A stretch of DNA of 64,000 nt from contig AP026149.1 in NCBI GenBank assembly GCA_030295235.1, positions 186,001-250,000 of the forward strand, in the 5' to 3' direction. Below the pieces are notes generated by a model. The model worked only from the letters and a program-made list of their open reading frames with translations, had not been told where the DNA came from and did no database searches. The translations under genes were made by a program, and so were the position numbers. Of this stretch, positions 41,567 through 52,886 are shown in pieces (within the stretch, counting starts at the first letter, position 1; each line of letters opens with the position of its first letter). This DNA is from Fistulifera solaris. Its lineage: Eukaryota; Bacillariophyta; Bacillariophyceae; Naviculales; Stauroneidaceae.

Positions 41567-42607
41567 ATGATTGTAAAAAGCCTGTTGTTGTGGCTCCTAT
41601 CACTGGTGCGAGCACTCTCCTGGAAAGCGCAATGGATTTCACGAGAACTGTCTCGTTCTCCACGACGTTCCGGTCATGTCGCGTTTTCGTTGGAAAACAT
41701 TCCCTACATCTTTGGTGGATATGTTGAAGAAGAAGAAGACAACTCGCAACAACACAGATATGCTACCAACGATATGTGGAAATGGCACAACAATCAATGG
41801 CAGTCTGTATCATCCGTGGAAGGTGATCTTCCTCGGGCGCGTTTGGTCGCCACGGCGACAGTTCTTTACGATCAGAAAAAGTGTTATTTGTTGGGAGGAT
41901 GGGATCCTGGAACCGCTGGTACGGGTGGAGCAATACTGGATACTGTACATTGTTATCAGGACGGGAAATGGTCGACACTTCCCGTCACTATGCCCGATGG
42001 TCCTACCAGTCGTCATGTTGCCATTGCCTGGAACGATCAAATTATCGTGCACAATCATCGATGTCAAGATTATGTTTGGTTATTCGATCCCTCCTCCACA
42101 TTTTCATTTCGCCAACAAGCCACGACCGGTCCGTGTCCGAGTTCGCGTGGTTTGCACGTCGCGACACTGTTGCATCAAGAAAATCATATCTTGTTGTTTG
42201 GAGGAGCCGCACAATCGGGGATCATGTCGAATGAAGCGTTTTTGTTAAACACGGTAACATGGAATTGGACCGCATTACAAGCACGAGGTCCTACGGCACG
42301 GGCGGGAGCTTGTCTTGTACGCCTCGATCAACACACGGCACTCTTATATGGTGGTGCGGAAGCCACACCCAGTGGTCTCCGACCCCGAGGGGATCTGTGG
42401 TTGTGTCATGTTGACCAAGATCGTTGGGAATTACTGTTGGATGACGACAAGGAATCATCTCCCGAACATCCACCACCTCGCAACGCCGCCACATTGTCGC
42501 TCCTCGAAGAGGACTTGGAAACGAAAACATTTGTATTGACCGGTGGATGGCATCCCTTTGTCAAGACTTACGATGATTGCTTTCTACTTAAGCTTACCAA
42601 GTCTTGA
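41567..42607 (+). CDS. Secreted kelch-repeat protein
   Basis: 346 residues, intact. A signal peptide (VKSLLLWLLSLVRALS) is followed directly by kelch repeats, a beta-propeller of about six blades: RRSGHVAF...YIFGGY, ARLVATATVL...YLLGGW, SRHVAIAW, SRGLHVATLL...LLFGGA, ARAGACLVRL...LLYGGA and PRNAATLSLL...VLTGGW. Each blade has the GG pair and a following Trp/Tyr. No catalytic residues are evident; kelch propellers usually bind proteins. Targeting to the secretory route or plastid (signal ends at ALSW) is uncertain. It is convergent with the ARM gene, with 70 bases between stops. Confidence 0.78.
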   Translation: MIVKSLLLWLLSLVRALSWKAQWISRELSRSPRRSGHVAFSLENIPYIFGGYVEEEEDNSQQHRYATNDMWKWHNNQWQSVSSVEGDLPRARLVATATVLYDQKKCYLLGGWDPGTAGTGGAILDTVHCYQDGKWSTLPVTMPDGPTSRHVAIAWNDQIIVHNHRCQDYVWLFDPSSTFSFRQQATTGPCPSSRGLHVATLLHQENHILLFGGAAQSGIMSNEAFLLNTVTWNWTALQARGPTARAGACLVRLDQHTALLYGGAEATPSGLRPRGDLWLCHVDQDRWELLLDDDKESSPEHPPPRNAATLSLLEEDLETKTFVLTGGWHPFVKTYDDCFLLKLTKS

Positions 42608-42677
42608 TCGACTAATTATAATTCCATCTATAACAATATATATATAACACACATTCTAAACATCACGGATCCAAAAG

Positions 42678-45600
42678 TCACATTCCATGATCCGCTTCGT
42701 ATTGTCCCGCGTGAGATTCCAATAAAGACGTTAAAGCAAAACTGGCTTGCTTTCTCACTTCGGGATTTTTAAAGTGTTTTTGCAATGCAGAAGAAATCGC
42801 AACAAAGCCACCGGCGTCAGAAAGAGCCTCCAGTCGAGCCTCGTTATGGAGACACAAATTCGTAAGCGCGCCGCAAGCATTCTTCTGGACCATGGGATTG
42901 TTGATGTGTTGCTTCATGCAAGAAACAATCGCCTGCATTCCACCCGCAGTATCAATGGTCATTTCGTCCGCAGAATTCACGCAAGTCAGGTTCCAAAGAG
43001 TCGACCAAGCTGCTTCGTGCAGTTCGGCATTCTTGAAATGACACATCATTGCTCCGAGAACAGCATCTACGCCTCCAATTTCCGCTATGGCAATTTCGTT
43101 CTCTGGGTCCAATGCCAATCGCTCAAGGGCGCTACATGATGCTATCTGAATGGTGACATCGTTAACATGGTCCTCCATAGCACGAATCAAAGCCAATAGC
43201 CCACCGGCACGAGCGATTGCGCTACGTGATTCGGGTTGAATAGCGGCTTCCGCAACTGCATTAATCGCTTCCAAAACCAGTTCAGGCTTCTTGCGATTCC
43301 ATAAATCTTTGCGAATGTATTCGGTTAGCTTCTTCTTCGGTAAACTCTCTTTTTGTCGAGAAGCGGTCGGTCTTGTATGGGTGTCTTTGATCGTTCTCGT
43401 GGTGGAGACTCGGTTCTAACCGGAGTTCTTGGGCTTGCCTGGTTCTTAACAACAGGATTTTCTGCTGGTCTGAGTGACGACCTGTCATTATGGGTTGTAG
43501 GAGACTTGGAGCTTCGCCTGTCTATGGCGTCGTCAATGGATGTTGAATGAGGTGCAGAAATGCTTGCGTCCGACGTATCCAGAGATGAAATAGCCACGTC
43601 GTTGGATTCGCTCCTATCGTCGTCCCGACCTTCAGCTTTCGGCGGCGAGATTGGTCCTGCCTCTAGTGTACTCATTTGCAAGCTAGTCTTTCCTGTTTCG
43701 GTCAAGTTTGTTTCCAAGGGCTCCATCGAAACCTGTGCCATGTCGTCCTCGTCCTTCTTTTCTTCTGCGAAGCTTGCGTCTCGAACCTGCATATTTTCCT
43801 CTTTCCGGTTTTTTTGTAACAGTTATCGAGGCACTGCTCACAGGGATAGCTATGTGCTCTTGCGAATCTTCTATTAGTGGATCTTCTTCCAGTTGACTTT
43901 GCTCCTTCGCAACGGATTCAACAGGTGCGGTAACTTTTTCCTTTTCTACGAGAGAACGCTCTTCTTGTGGAATTTCGGTAGTGACTGCTTCTGCTGCCTT
44001 TACAAGTGGTTCTTCTGAATTTGCTGGCTCTTTATCAAGATGAGTGGTAGCACCGACTTCTTGAACTTCTCCTTGAACTTGAGCTCGCTCTTCTACTGAT
44101 GCTACTTCAAAGACTAGTTCTTCGGATGTAGTGTGCTCAACGGAATCGATGACACTAACTTCTTTTCTTTCAGCGTCTGTTACTACTGGTTCGAATGCTT
44201 GTGATTCTACAGCAACTGGTTCTTCCGACTTGGTTTGATTCGTTGAATCAAGTGCGGCGCCTTCAGTAAGTTCTTCTCTTGGAGCCTCTGCTACTGCTGG
44301 TTCAACTGCCTGCGATGCTGCAACAACTCGTTCTTCCGACTTGGTTTGCTCGGTTGAATCACGTACGGCGTCTTCGGTGACTTGTTCCCTTGGCGCCTCT
44401 GCTACTGCTCGTTCAACTGCTTGCGGTTCTGCAACGACAGGTTCTTCCGACTTGGTTTGCTCGGTTGAGTCAACTGCGGTAACTTCAGTAACTTCTTCCC
44501 TTCGAGCCTCTACTACTGCTGGTTCAACTGCTTGTGATTCTGCAACAACTGGTTCTTCGGACTTGTCTCGCTCGATAGAATCAAGTGCGACGACTTCAAA
44601 ACTTTCTTCTCCTTGAACTTCTGTTACTTCAAGGTCAACTAATTGCGATTCTGCAACAATTGGTTCTTCGGACTTGTCGGGCTCGATAGAATCAACTTCA
44701 GCAAGTTCTTCTTGACCTTCTCTTCGAGTCGGTTCAACTACTTGTGCTTGTGCAATAACCGGCTCGTCGGACTGCGTTTGCTTAATAAAATCAACTTCAG
44801 CAACTTCGGCAGTGCCTTCACCTTGATCCTCTGTTGCGGCTGTTTCTGCCACGACTGGTTCTGGCTTTTTATCAAGATCGAGAGTTTCTTTGTTTGCAGC
44901 CGCTTGGTCTTCCTCTCCAGCAACAACTTCTTTGACAGGTACTACTTCTTCGAGTGGACAATAAGGTTGCGATTCTGCAACAATTTTTGTCTGGGATGAA
45001 ACTGTTTGTTCCGACTTGATGTCCTCGATGCTATCAGTGGCAGTGATTGAGGCTAGCTCTTCTGCTAATGAGGTTAAGTCTTCGGAACGTGCTGACTCGC
45101 TGCAATCAAATTCCGCGCTTGCGTTGCCTTCTTCAACGACAGCCGCTTCTACCGATTGTGAGTGGTCACTAGTATCGGGTTCTACGACGTCACCTGGTAC
45201 AACTGTACTTTCAAAGTCGATTTGCCTCTTGAAATCGTGTTCGTTAGCCGCTATTGATTCCGACTCGTCCTTTGTATTGAAACCACTGCCAATAGAGCCT
45301 TCCAAAATATTGGTGGACTCTTTGACTTCACTAGCTTCAACGTCAGTGTGCTGGACCGCTTCAAATGGATTCTCAACAGAAAGATTAGAATTACTTTCGT
45401 GGGATCCTTGCAAAACCTGTCTCGCTAATGACTCTAGCTCTCGTAAAGGCGACTTGGATAAGTTGCTAGCGCAAAAAGTAGGTTGGTCTTCGAATGGAAC
45501 AGGATCTTCCTCGCCTACACGAAGATCAGGGATGTCTTCCGCAGGTGACTGGGGTTGCACAAATGGACTATCGAGGTTTTGTGTTGGTTCTCCACGTAAC

Positions 45601-46498
45601 GAATCTGTATCGGATTGCGGTAAATTGACAGCAGTATTGTAGGATTCTTCGTCCTGTGAAGTTTCGTCCTTAGTTTCTGCCTCGTCAAACGATGTTTCAA
45701 TTTCAGATATAACGGCAACTAGGTCGGGAAAAGAAACCTCGTCGTCGGGTGTGTTGTCTACGTCGTCAGTCGGTCCTTTGGGTTGCACGGAACAGTTCGC
45801 AACAATTTCGGTATTCTCCGATGCTTCAACTGGCTGCCCTGATGGATCCTTTTCTTCAGTCGATTGTAAAAAAGATAGAGCAGCTAATAGATCGGCTGAA
45901 GCGGGTTGTCTAAGGTCACGCTGGAGTAACGGACAATCGAATGATGATCCGCTTTCGTCGAGCAGTATTTGGCTGCCTCTCCTCCGGTCTTCTTTGTCAC
46001 TGGTAGAGTCAGGAGAAACAGTTTCTTCGTTCTCAAAGTCAGCACACGATGTAAGTGTGGGATTAGGGTTCGACTCGCTCTCGAGTTCTGTGTTGGCTAA
46101 AGAAGAATCGTCTTCTCGGTCCGCTTCGTTGGTCTCTTCGTCCGATGGTGAAGAATCAAAGGAAGATGCGGAATGAAGACTGGCAGTTGATTTCTCGAAT
46201 GGTTGGTCGGGTAATGTCGTTGCGTTCAAAGTTGTCAATGCAGGCACATGCTCTTCACTGGCTTCCAACGCTTCCGATGTTTCGGGATTGAACTTATAAA
46301 CGGGCGATGAAAAGATGTTATTATCAGTCGTGTGAATGCGCCCCTCTTCCAGGTCTACTTCGTCGACGGACTGCTCGTACACGTCCCCTACAAACGTTGG
46401 GGAAAAATATTGCTCTGCGTGTGTTTCGTTTTAGAATTTTCGCCCGTGGATCGAAACGCGTTCAAGTATCCTTTCGTGCTCTTCAAGAAGTTTTCCAT
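42678..46498 (-). CDS. Large acidic protein with 37-residue tandem repeats and C-terminal armadillo repeats, four one-base frame breaks
   Basis: 1272 residues after four repairs: A5 at 46403-46407 (one missing) and T7 43809-43815, T5 43349-43353 and GG 43322-43323 (one extra each). The true ATG is at 46498, in a different frame from the main open frame, which itself lacks any ATG near its start. Residues 40-900 are extremely Glu/Asp/Ser rich and disordered. About 480-700 holds tandem repeats of a KSEEPVVAESQAVEPAV type. The last 200 residues form about four armadillo repeats (NAVAEAAIQPESRSAIARAG, ALERLALDPENEIAIAEIGG, LWNLTCVNSADE, ALTNLCLHNEARL). ARM repeats bind protein partners; the acidic part may be a flexible or histone-like binding arm. 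Function unknown. Confidence 0.7.
44118..44770 (-). repeat. 111-base coding tandem repeat (37 residues)
   Basis: The word TTCTTCCGAC or TTCTTCGGAC recurs at 44220, 44331, 44442, 44553 and 44664, exactly 111 bases apart, with diverged units at both ends. It codes for the KSEEP repeat of the acidic ARM protein. Confidence 0.85.
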
Positions 46499-47032
46499 TC
46501 TACACGAAGCTTCTTACACGACTGTTGATTGTTTCACACCGTGGAGCTTTAATTGGATGAAATTTTCTTCGCGCATGCGTTGAATGCTATTCACGATCGT
46601 GACCGTGGTGGGAGAAAGGCGCTTTCATTTGGCGCTGGAGCAGCGTGAAAGTGGTGGACTTCGAGAGAAATTCTCCAACGAAAACTGGAGGTCTAAAACA
46701 AAAATTCAGTATGGCCTAAGAAGAACTTAGACGTTATTTTTTGAAAGCTCGGCGCAACGTCTTTTCTACAGACGTACTTAAAACAAACAGTCTGAACTAC
46801 GAACAGATCATCCTCAAAGTAAACGTAAAAACCCGTCATTCTTGTTTGTGTGTGATTCCGGATTCCTCCAAAATTCGTCTGCGACGACGACCTCCTCACT
46901 CCATCCTTCTTCCTCGTGACTTGAGCTAACGAACCGCTGCTTAATTTTGAATAAAAAATATTGGCCAAAGACTATACTCTGTGACAAGCCACAGGACTGA
47001 GAAATAGCTAAGATAACAGACCACTATTACAG
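46499..47032. other. Intergenic
   Basis: 534 bases, no gene supported. It lies between the ARM gene's 5' end and the 3' end of a PolX gene. Confidence 0.5.
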
Positions 47033-49695
47033 TTAATTTATCCATTTGTGATTCATGTTCTCGTCCCGAAGGGCAGTTCGACTTAGTTCCCTCAGTTGTA
47101 TGGCGTTTTCATTCCCATTCGTCCCTTGAACGGCCCAAAACAATCTCGTTCCGTTACTTCCTTCCAAACAAGACCAAGTTTGTCAAACACTTCCTTTTCA
47201 TTAAATGGATCGTCGAGAACCGAAATTTCCGTGTTTTGAATGAATAACCCGTGATCATTCAGCGTCAAACCCATTTTGCGCGACGACCACAGTCGCATGG
47301 CCCGATTGAAATAGCCATTGCCCGTGAAATAGATGGAAGCAAACACGCGCTCACGATACGGATAGAATTTAATGTCGAGACGTCTCCGTCGTCCTGGAAC
47401 AAGCGGAGATTTGATGACTCCAAAGTATGTCGTCGAAGATGTGTCCTCGGCTCTTAACATGCCGTGACTCGATCCGCGATGTTCAATCAGATGTGGCCGA
47501 ACATGTGCAGGGATGGTTCGATTGAAAAGTTCGGGGTTCATTCCTGGTATGTAAGTCAGGTGATGCTCAATGTTACCCCGTTCCAGCAAAGCGTCCACAA
47601 CACTGCCGACAGCATTCGGTGGGACTTTGTGCTGATAATTGGGATGAATAGCCAAGATATCAACATCGCCGCATGAATCCTTCCCTCGTCTATAGCTTCC
47701 CATTAGTTGCAGCTCTACTTCTGAGTACTTTTCCTTAAAACACGTCTCAACGATGGCAAAATTGCTTCCACTTCGGCCCGATTCATTTCTTCTAATATGT
47801 CGTCGTAACACAACAAGCCTATGTATTGATTGCGATCCACCAGCAACTTTCCCGCCTCAACTGCCGCCTTGACGTCCTGGATTGAGCAGTATCCAGCTCT
47901 TACAAGTTCAGTCGCTTTCGCACGGCCCACGCCCCATATATTCATCATGCGTCTCATTACGACACGGGTCTCATCGTTCTCTAACTCCTTCAATCGACTA
48001 CTTGCACCGGTTCGAAAGAAGTCGCGAACGATAGCCATAGATGTTGCACCGAACCCTTTCGATTTGGCCAGTTTTTGCAGTACTTCCGGATCATCTGTGA
48101 CGTCAAAGTCGAGGAACCGAAGTCTGCCCGCGGTGAGATTGAAACTGTAAGCACGCCATTCATCGGTATCCTGTATGGGAGATGTCTGGTACAGCTTGGA
48201 AAGCTGACAAAAGTGATCAGAAAGCTTCTTATTTCGATAGCCTACAGATTCGTAGTCATTTCGGCTTTTCACCATCCGATCCTTCTCTTTGACTGGACTC
48301 TTCCGTTTCCCTTTAGGGCGCAAACCCATGTAGCGTTCCAGCAGCTCGGGTGCTCGCAAAGGAGGCTTTGCAAAAGCATTACCTTTGGCCGCCCACTTGC
48401 GATGAACGCAAACAATATTATGGTCGTCGACGAAATCCTCTAGATCTTCCACCTGCTCAAATCCTAATGCGGATGCGATCTTTTCAGGCTTAATGCCATT
48501 GTCACTGACAACAAAATGAGTTGGGAATGGAGGCTTTGTCTTGTCAAAATGATCCAAAACAACGGCATTTCGTTGCATTATATGATTTTTCAAGCCGTCA
48601 CCGGTAGGCCCTTCAATAAGTTCGTCAATCATGTCCATCCCTTCTCGGACGAAATAAATCATAAAGTCTGTTACAGAATGTTGCCTTGTGGCAGATGTTG
48701 ATGGGGCTTCTTGTGTGTCGTTACGTTCCTCATCCGGAGCTTTGATAATATTCGTTTCTACCTTAATCGATGGCTCGGAGGAACTCGAAGATACAAGTTG
48801 CCGTTCGATGATGGAAACTCTTTTACTTGAGATCCTTCCTCCTGTAGAACGACCTCATCGAACTCGCAACTCTTTTTCCATCCTCGACTACTCTTGTCGA
48901 AATTCTGCGTATTGAGATGATCTCTTTGTGAAAGAGCCCCTTCAACACCATTGTCGCGTTTTGCATTGTCCACGTCGAGGTCCTGGAGTTCAACGCGAGT
49001 CGACTTGAACTCCTTCTGTACGAACTCTCTAATTTCTTCAGTTTGCTGTGAAAAAATACACTTCTTTTCGCTCGTTGAATCACTACTTTGTATTTGCTGA
49101 TTTTCAATGTCATCGTTGGTTGCAATGAGATTTTTCCATGTTCGTATACCAAACTCCAGATTAGCCCCTTTCTTCGGAGGAGGACAAAATTTCAAAAAGG
49201 TAAACCTGTTTAATTCCAGAGGACCCAGCCATGTGACGCCGTCTACTTCCCGGGTGGTGACAAGAAACGGTTCAATGGGTTGACAGTCGCCATCGTGGAC
49301 CCCGATAAAAATCAAGGAACGAGGATAGCTGGCGTCCTGTTTGATCCACAACTGAGTCACACCTCGATTGTACTCCGCTTGAAATAACTCTTTCGACATA
49401 TACTGCTTCACCCATTGGGTCACGTCGAGACATGCGGAGCATTTGTTCGTTGTGGCGCCTTTCGTTCGGTTCGTGGCGGAACATCCACAGGCTTTCCAAA
49501 GCGTCAAAGCAACTCGACACGACCAAAGGTCGTTCTGGGGTTCTCTGCAAATTGGGATTCCTTATCACCTGAGCATCCATTGTTGTGAAAACCTAGTTTT
49601 AGGTAAGGAAGAAGTTCATACTTCAAAGTTTCATGCCGTCGTTCAACCGTGAGAGGTTTTCTGTCACGAAGAGGTACCAGTACGAGCTCCACCAT
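47033..49695 (-). CDS. X-family DNA polymerase with BRCT domain, second tandem copy, four one-base frame breaks
   Basis: 888 residues after four one-base additions (AAA 49506-49508, AA 48795-48796, A4 47758-47761, C3 47134-47136). The last restores a C-terminus NENAIQLRELSRTALRDE shared with the sister gene and moves the stop to 47033. Order: N-terminal domain (ELVLVPLRDRKPL, TFGRVELL, Cys cluster CGC...CSAC), a disordered linker, BRCT (IYFVREGMDMI ... THFVVSDNG), lyase-like domain, helix-hairpin-helix (IWGVGRAKATELVRAGY), palm GSYRRGKDSCGDVDIL with two catalytic Asp, and RRRRLDIKFYPYRERV with the third, then YFTGNGYFNR. It resembles Pol lambda. The lyase Lys is replaced (GFGATSMAIVRDFF). Role: gap filling or end joining in the nucleus, inferred. 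Confidence 0.85.
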
Positions 49696-49995
49696 CGTGC
49701 GCCATGAAACGTCAATGCTAACGTTTGCGGAGGGGATCTCTTGAAAGCTTCTTGTCCTTTACAACATCTACCCTTTATCATATGTTGGGTTGTATGAAAG
49801 TGAATGAACAACTTCCGTGTGTTAGTTGTCGACGGCGGCCGCGGAAGAGCTTTTTCTAGTCCTTGTTTCAGACTTAATGTACTGGATGCGTACTGGCACT
49901 CGTAATATGGATAATGAGTGCCGTGGGGGTACGAGAGGAAAAAAGGCCATCATTCTGGAATACAAAATTTACAGATAATGTTATTTCGTCGCAAA

Positions 49996-52631
49996 CTAAT
50001 TTACCCACTGATAACTCAACTCCTCCTCACGAAGGGCAGAGCGACTAAGTTCCCTCAACTGCATTGCGTTTTCGTTTCCGACTTTCGCTTGAACTGCCGC
50101 AAAGCTGTCTCTCTCCGTGACCTCCTTCCATACAAGGCCTAGCTTATCAAACACTTCTTTCTCATTAGTTGGGTTTTCCAAAACGGAAACCTCTGTATTC
50201 TCTTCGAACAAGCCGTGATCGTTGAGAGTCCAGCCCAATTTCTGCTGCGACCAGAGTCGCATGGCTCGATTGAAATAACCATTGCCGGTAAAATAGATGG
50301 AGGCGAAGACACGCTCGCGGTATGGATAAAACTTAATGTCGAGTCGCCTTCGTCGCCCAAGGACCATAGGAGAGCGAATCACACCAAAATAGGTCGTCGA
50401 CGACGACTTATCGGCTTTTTCTCTTTCCGTAGCTAGAGCCACGGTGCTCAATAAGATTGCGATGAACATCTGGAGGAATAGTTCGATTGAAAAGTTCGGG
50501 GTTCATTCCAGAGATATACGTCAAGTGATGCTCAATGTAACCCCGCGCAAGTAGTTTGTCAGCGACAACACCAACAGCATTGGGTGGGACTGTGTCATAG
50601 TAGCTGCCGTGGGTGACAAGAATATCAACATCACCGCATGTCTCTTTTCCACGTCTGTAGCTACCATTGATTTGCATCTGAACTTGCGGGTAATCTTCTT
50701 TGAAGCACTTCTCGACAATGTTGAAAATGGCGTCAACTTCGGACCTACTCATTTCTTCCATTATATCTTCGTAACACAGCAAACCAATGTATTGACTCCG
50801 ATCGACCGTCAATGCTCCAGCCTCCACTGCAGCCTTCACTTCCTCGATCGAGCGAAACCCTGCTCTCACAAGTTCGGTCGCTTTGGCACGGCCTACACTC
50901 CATATATTCATCATGCGTCTCATTACAACACGGTTCTCGTCACTCTCCAGCTCCTTCATGCGACTGCTTGTACCATTCTGTAAAAACTCACGTATGATAG
51001 ACATCGTAGTCGCCCCAAAGCCTTTTGTTTTCGACAATCGCTCCAGCGCGTCAGGATCGTCTGTGACGTCGAAGTCTAGAAGCCGAAGTCTTCCAGCAGT
51101 AAGGCTAAAGCTGTATGCCCGCCAATCGTCAGTATCATGGATTGGAGCTGTTTGGTACAGCTTGGAAAGCTTTTTAAAATAGTCTGCTAGCTCCTGGTTC
51201 CGCTTATCTGGTGACTGAGCCTCGCATTTCCGTCTCACACGTCGCGTTTCTTGATTAGAAATACTATCTCTGTTTGCCTTCGGGTGCAAATTGATATATC
51301 TTTCATGTAGCGCAGGACTGCGAAGAGGGGGCTTTGAAAAGGCATTACCTTTGGCTGCCCATTTACGATGAACGCAGACAATGTTATGGTCGTCGACAAA
51401 ATTTTCTAGATCTTCCACCTTGTTGAAGCCTAGAGCTGTTGCGAGTCTCTCGGGTTTGATACCTTTGTCGCTGACGACAATGTGGGTTGGGAATGGAGGG
51501 CTTGTCTTGTCGAAATTATCCAAAACAATTGCATTCCGTTGTATCATATGGTTTTTCAAACCGTTACCGTCGCCACTTTCAATAAGCTCGTCGATCATGT
51601 CCATTCCTTCTCGGACAAAATAGATCCTGAAAGGTGTCGTGAGCTGTGGCTCAGTGACAGCACGCTTTTTCGACTGATCTGAACCAATGAAAGCAAAGCC
51701 ATCTAAGCTCTTTTGCACTAGCTTCTTTCTTTTCCAAGGATTCACAATGCTCGGGATATTTACTATTCGGTGTTACTATTTTCGACTGAGTCTGAGCCTC
51801 GTGGAGGTCATAATGCTCACGACCCTGATGTTCTGATTCCAAACCATCTTTGATTGATTCTCTTGCGTCGAGCTGATCTGTAGGCTCTAAATTTATGTTC
51901 TCGGTTGCTCTTTTCGTGGGACCACAACTTCTGTATTGTTTTTCTGGGTGAGTTTCGTGCTCTTCTTTGATGGGATGATTTACTGTATCTTCCTTGCTGG
52001 TAAATATTTCGTTTCTACACTCCTTAAAAGTTTTCTCGTGTGCCCCATCTGTCTGGTCGAAATCGCTCATTTCAGCTGCATCTGGATCTTGGCATATCGC
52101 AAATTCAAGCACATCACCTTTGTTTTGGGGCGGACATAGCTTTAGATGCGAATAATTTCTCAATTCGACCGGACCAAGCCAGCTAGTGCCCTCGATCTCC
52201 TTCGAAGTTAAAATAATAGAATCAATTGGTTCATAATTAACGCATCCCTCACTCTGTGAACCAAATAAAATCAGTGATCGTGGATAATGCGCATCTTTCT
52301 TAACCCAAAGTTCTGTCATCCCTCGGTGGCGTTTAACTTTTAAAAAGTGTTTTGACATGTAACTCTTTGCCCATTTCACGACATCGAAGCAGTTCGCGCA
52401 CATTTTCCGCGAATCTTCCTCCTTCGGGTCCGAACACCCGCAAGATCTCAATAAGCATGAGAGCAATTCCGCGCGGCCGAAATGCTCAGAGTTTTCATCG
52501 ACATTTTTCGCGTTTTGATATCCCAGTTTAAGGTATGGCGACAAATCTACTTGGGAACAAGCATTTGTTCTCTCATGTGCTGCCATGAGTGGTTTGTTGT
52601 CACGAAGTGGTACGAGTACGAGATTCGTCAT
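49996..52631 (-). CDS. X-family DNA polymerase with BRCT domain, first tandem copy, two one-base frame breaks
   Basis: 877 residues after removing one base at AAA 51726-51728 and at T5 50416-50420. The architecture is the same as the neighbouring copy: N-terminal domain (NLVLVPLRDNKPL, HFGRAELL, YMSKHFL, KGDVLEFAI), Cys cluster CGC...CANC, acidic linker, BRCT (IYFVREGMDMI ... THIVVSDKG), lyase-like domain, helix-hairpin-helix (IWSVGRAKATELVRAGF), palm GSYRRGKETCGDVDIL and RRRRLDIKFYPYRERV. All three metal-binding Asp are kept and YFTGNGYFNR is present. The lyase Lys of Pol beta/lambda is absent (GFGATTMSIIREFL). Tandem duplication is clear from shared order and sequence; linkers differ strongly, so the copies are not recent. 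The ATG at 52631 follows an in-frame TTG. Confidence 0.87.
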
Positions 52632-52886
52632 TTTCAACGTCGCTGTTTTAGCCTGAATGAATCAGGTGCTTTCCCAACTACGTTTCTCGATTCATTTGAG
52701 ACATCAAGAGTCTTTTCTTGCGTATTTCTTTATTATGTTGATTGTTTCTTGCAAGTTTAAACGTCCTGATGATTTTGAGAAAACAATCATCTTCGAAAAG
52801 AGAACCGTATTTTCCCGTCTGTCCGACGTACGGTTGCAGAGAAAAAATACTATAGTTCAACAATGGACCGGACTATAGTCACTAGT

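Noticed and set aside
49272-49580. 102-codon minus-strand frame inside the second PolX gene
   Set aside because: It overlaps the conserved N-terminal domain in another frame and has no match to the sister gene.
51680-51720. PCNA-interacting (PIP) box in the PolX linker, VQKSLDGFAF
   Set aside because: The aromatic pair is offset (FAF, not FF or FY) and the sister gene lacks it at the same place.
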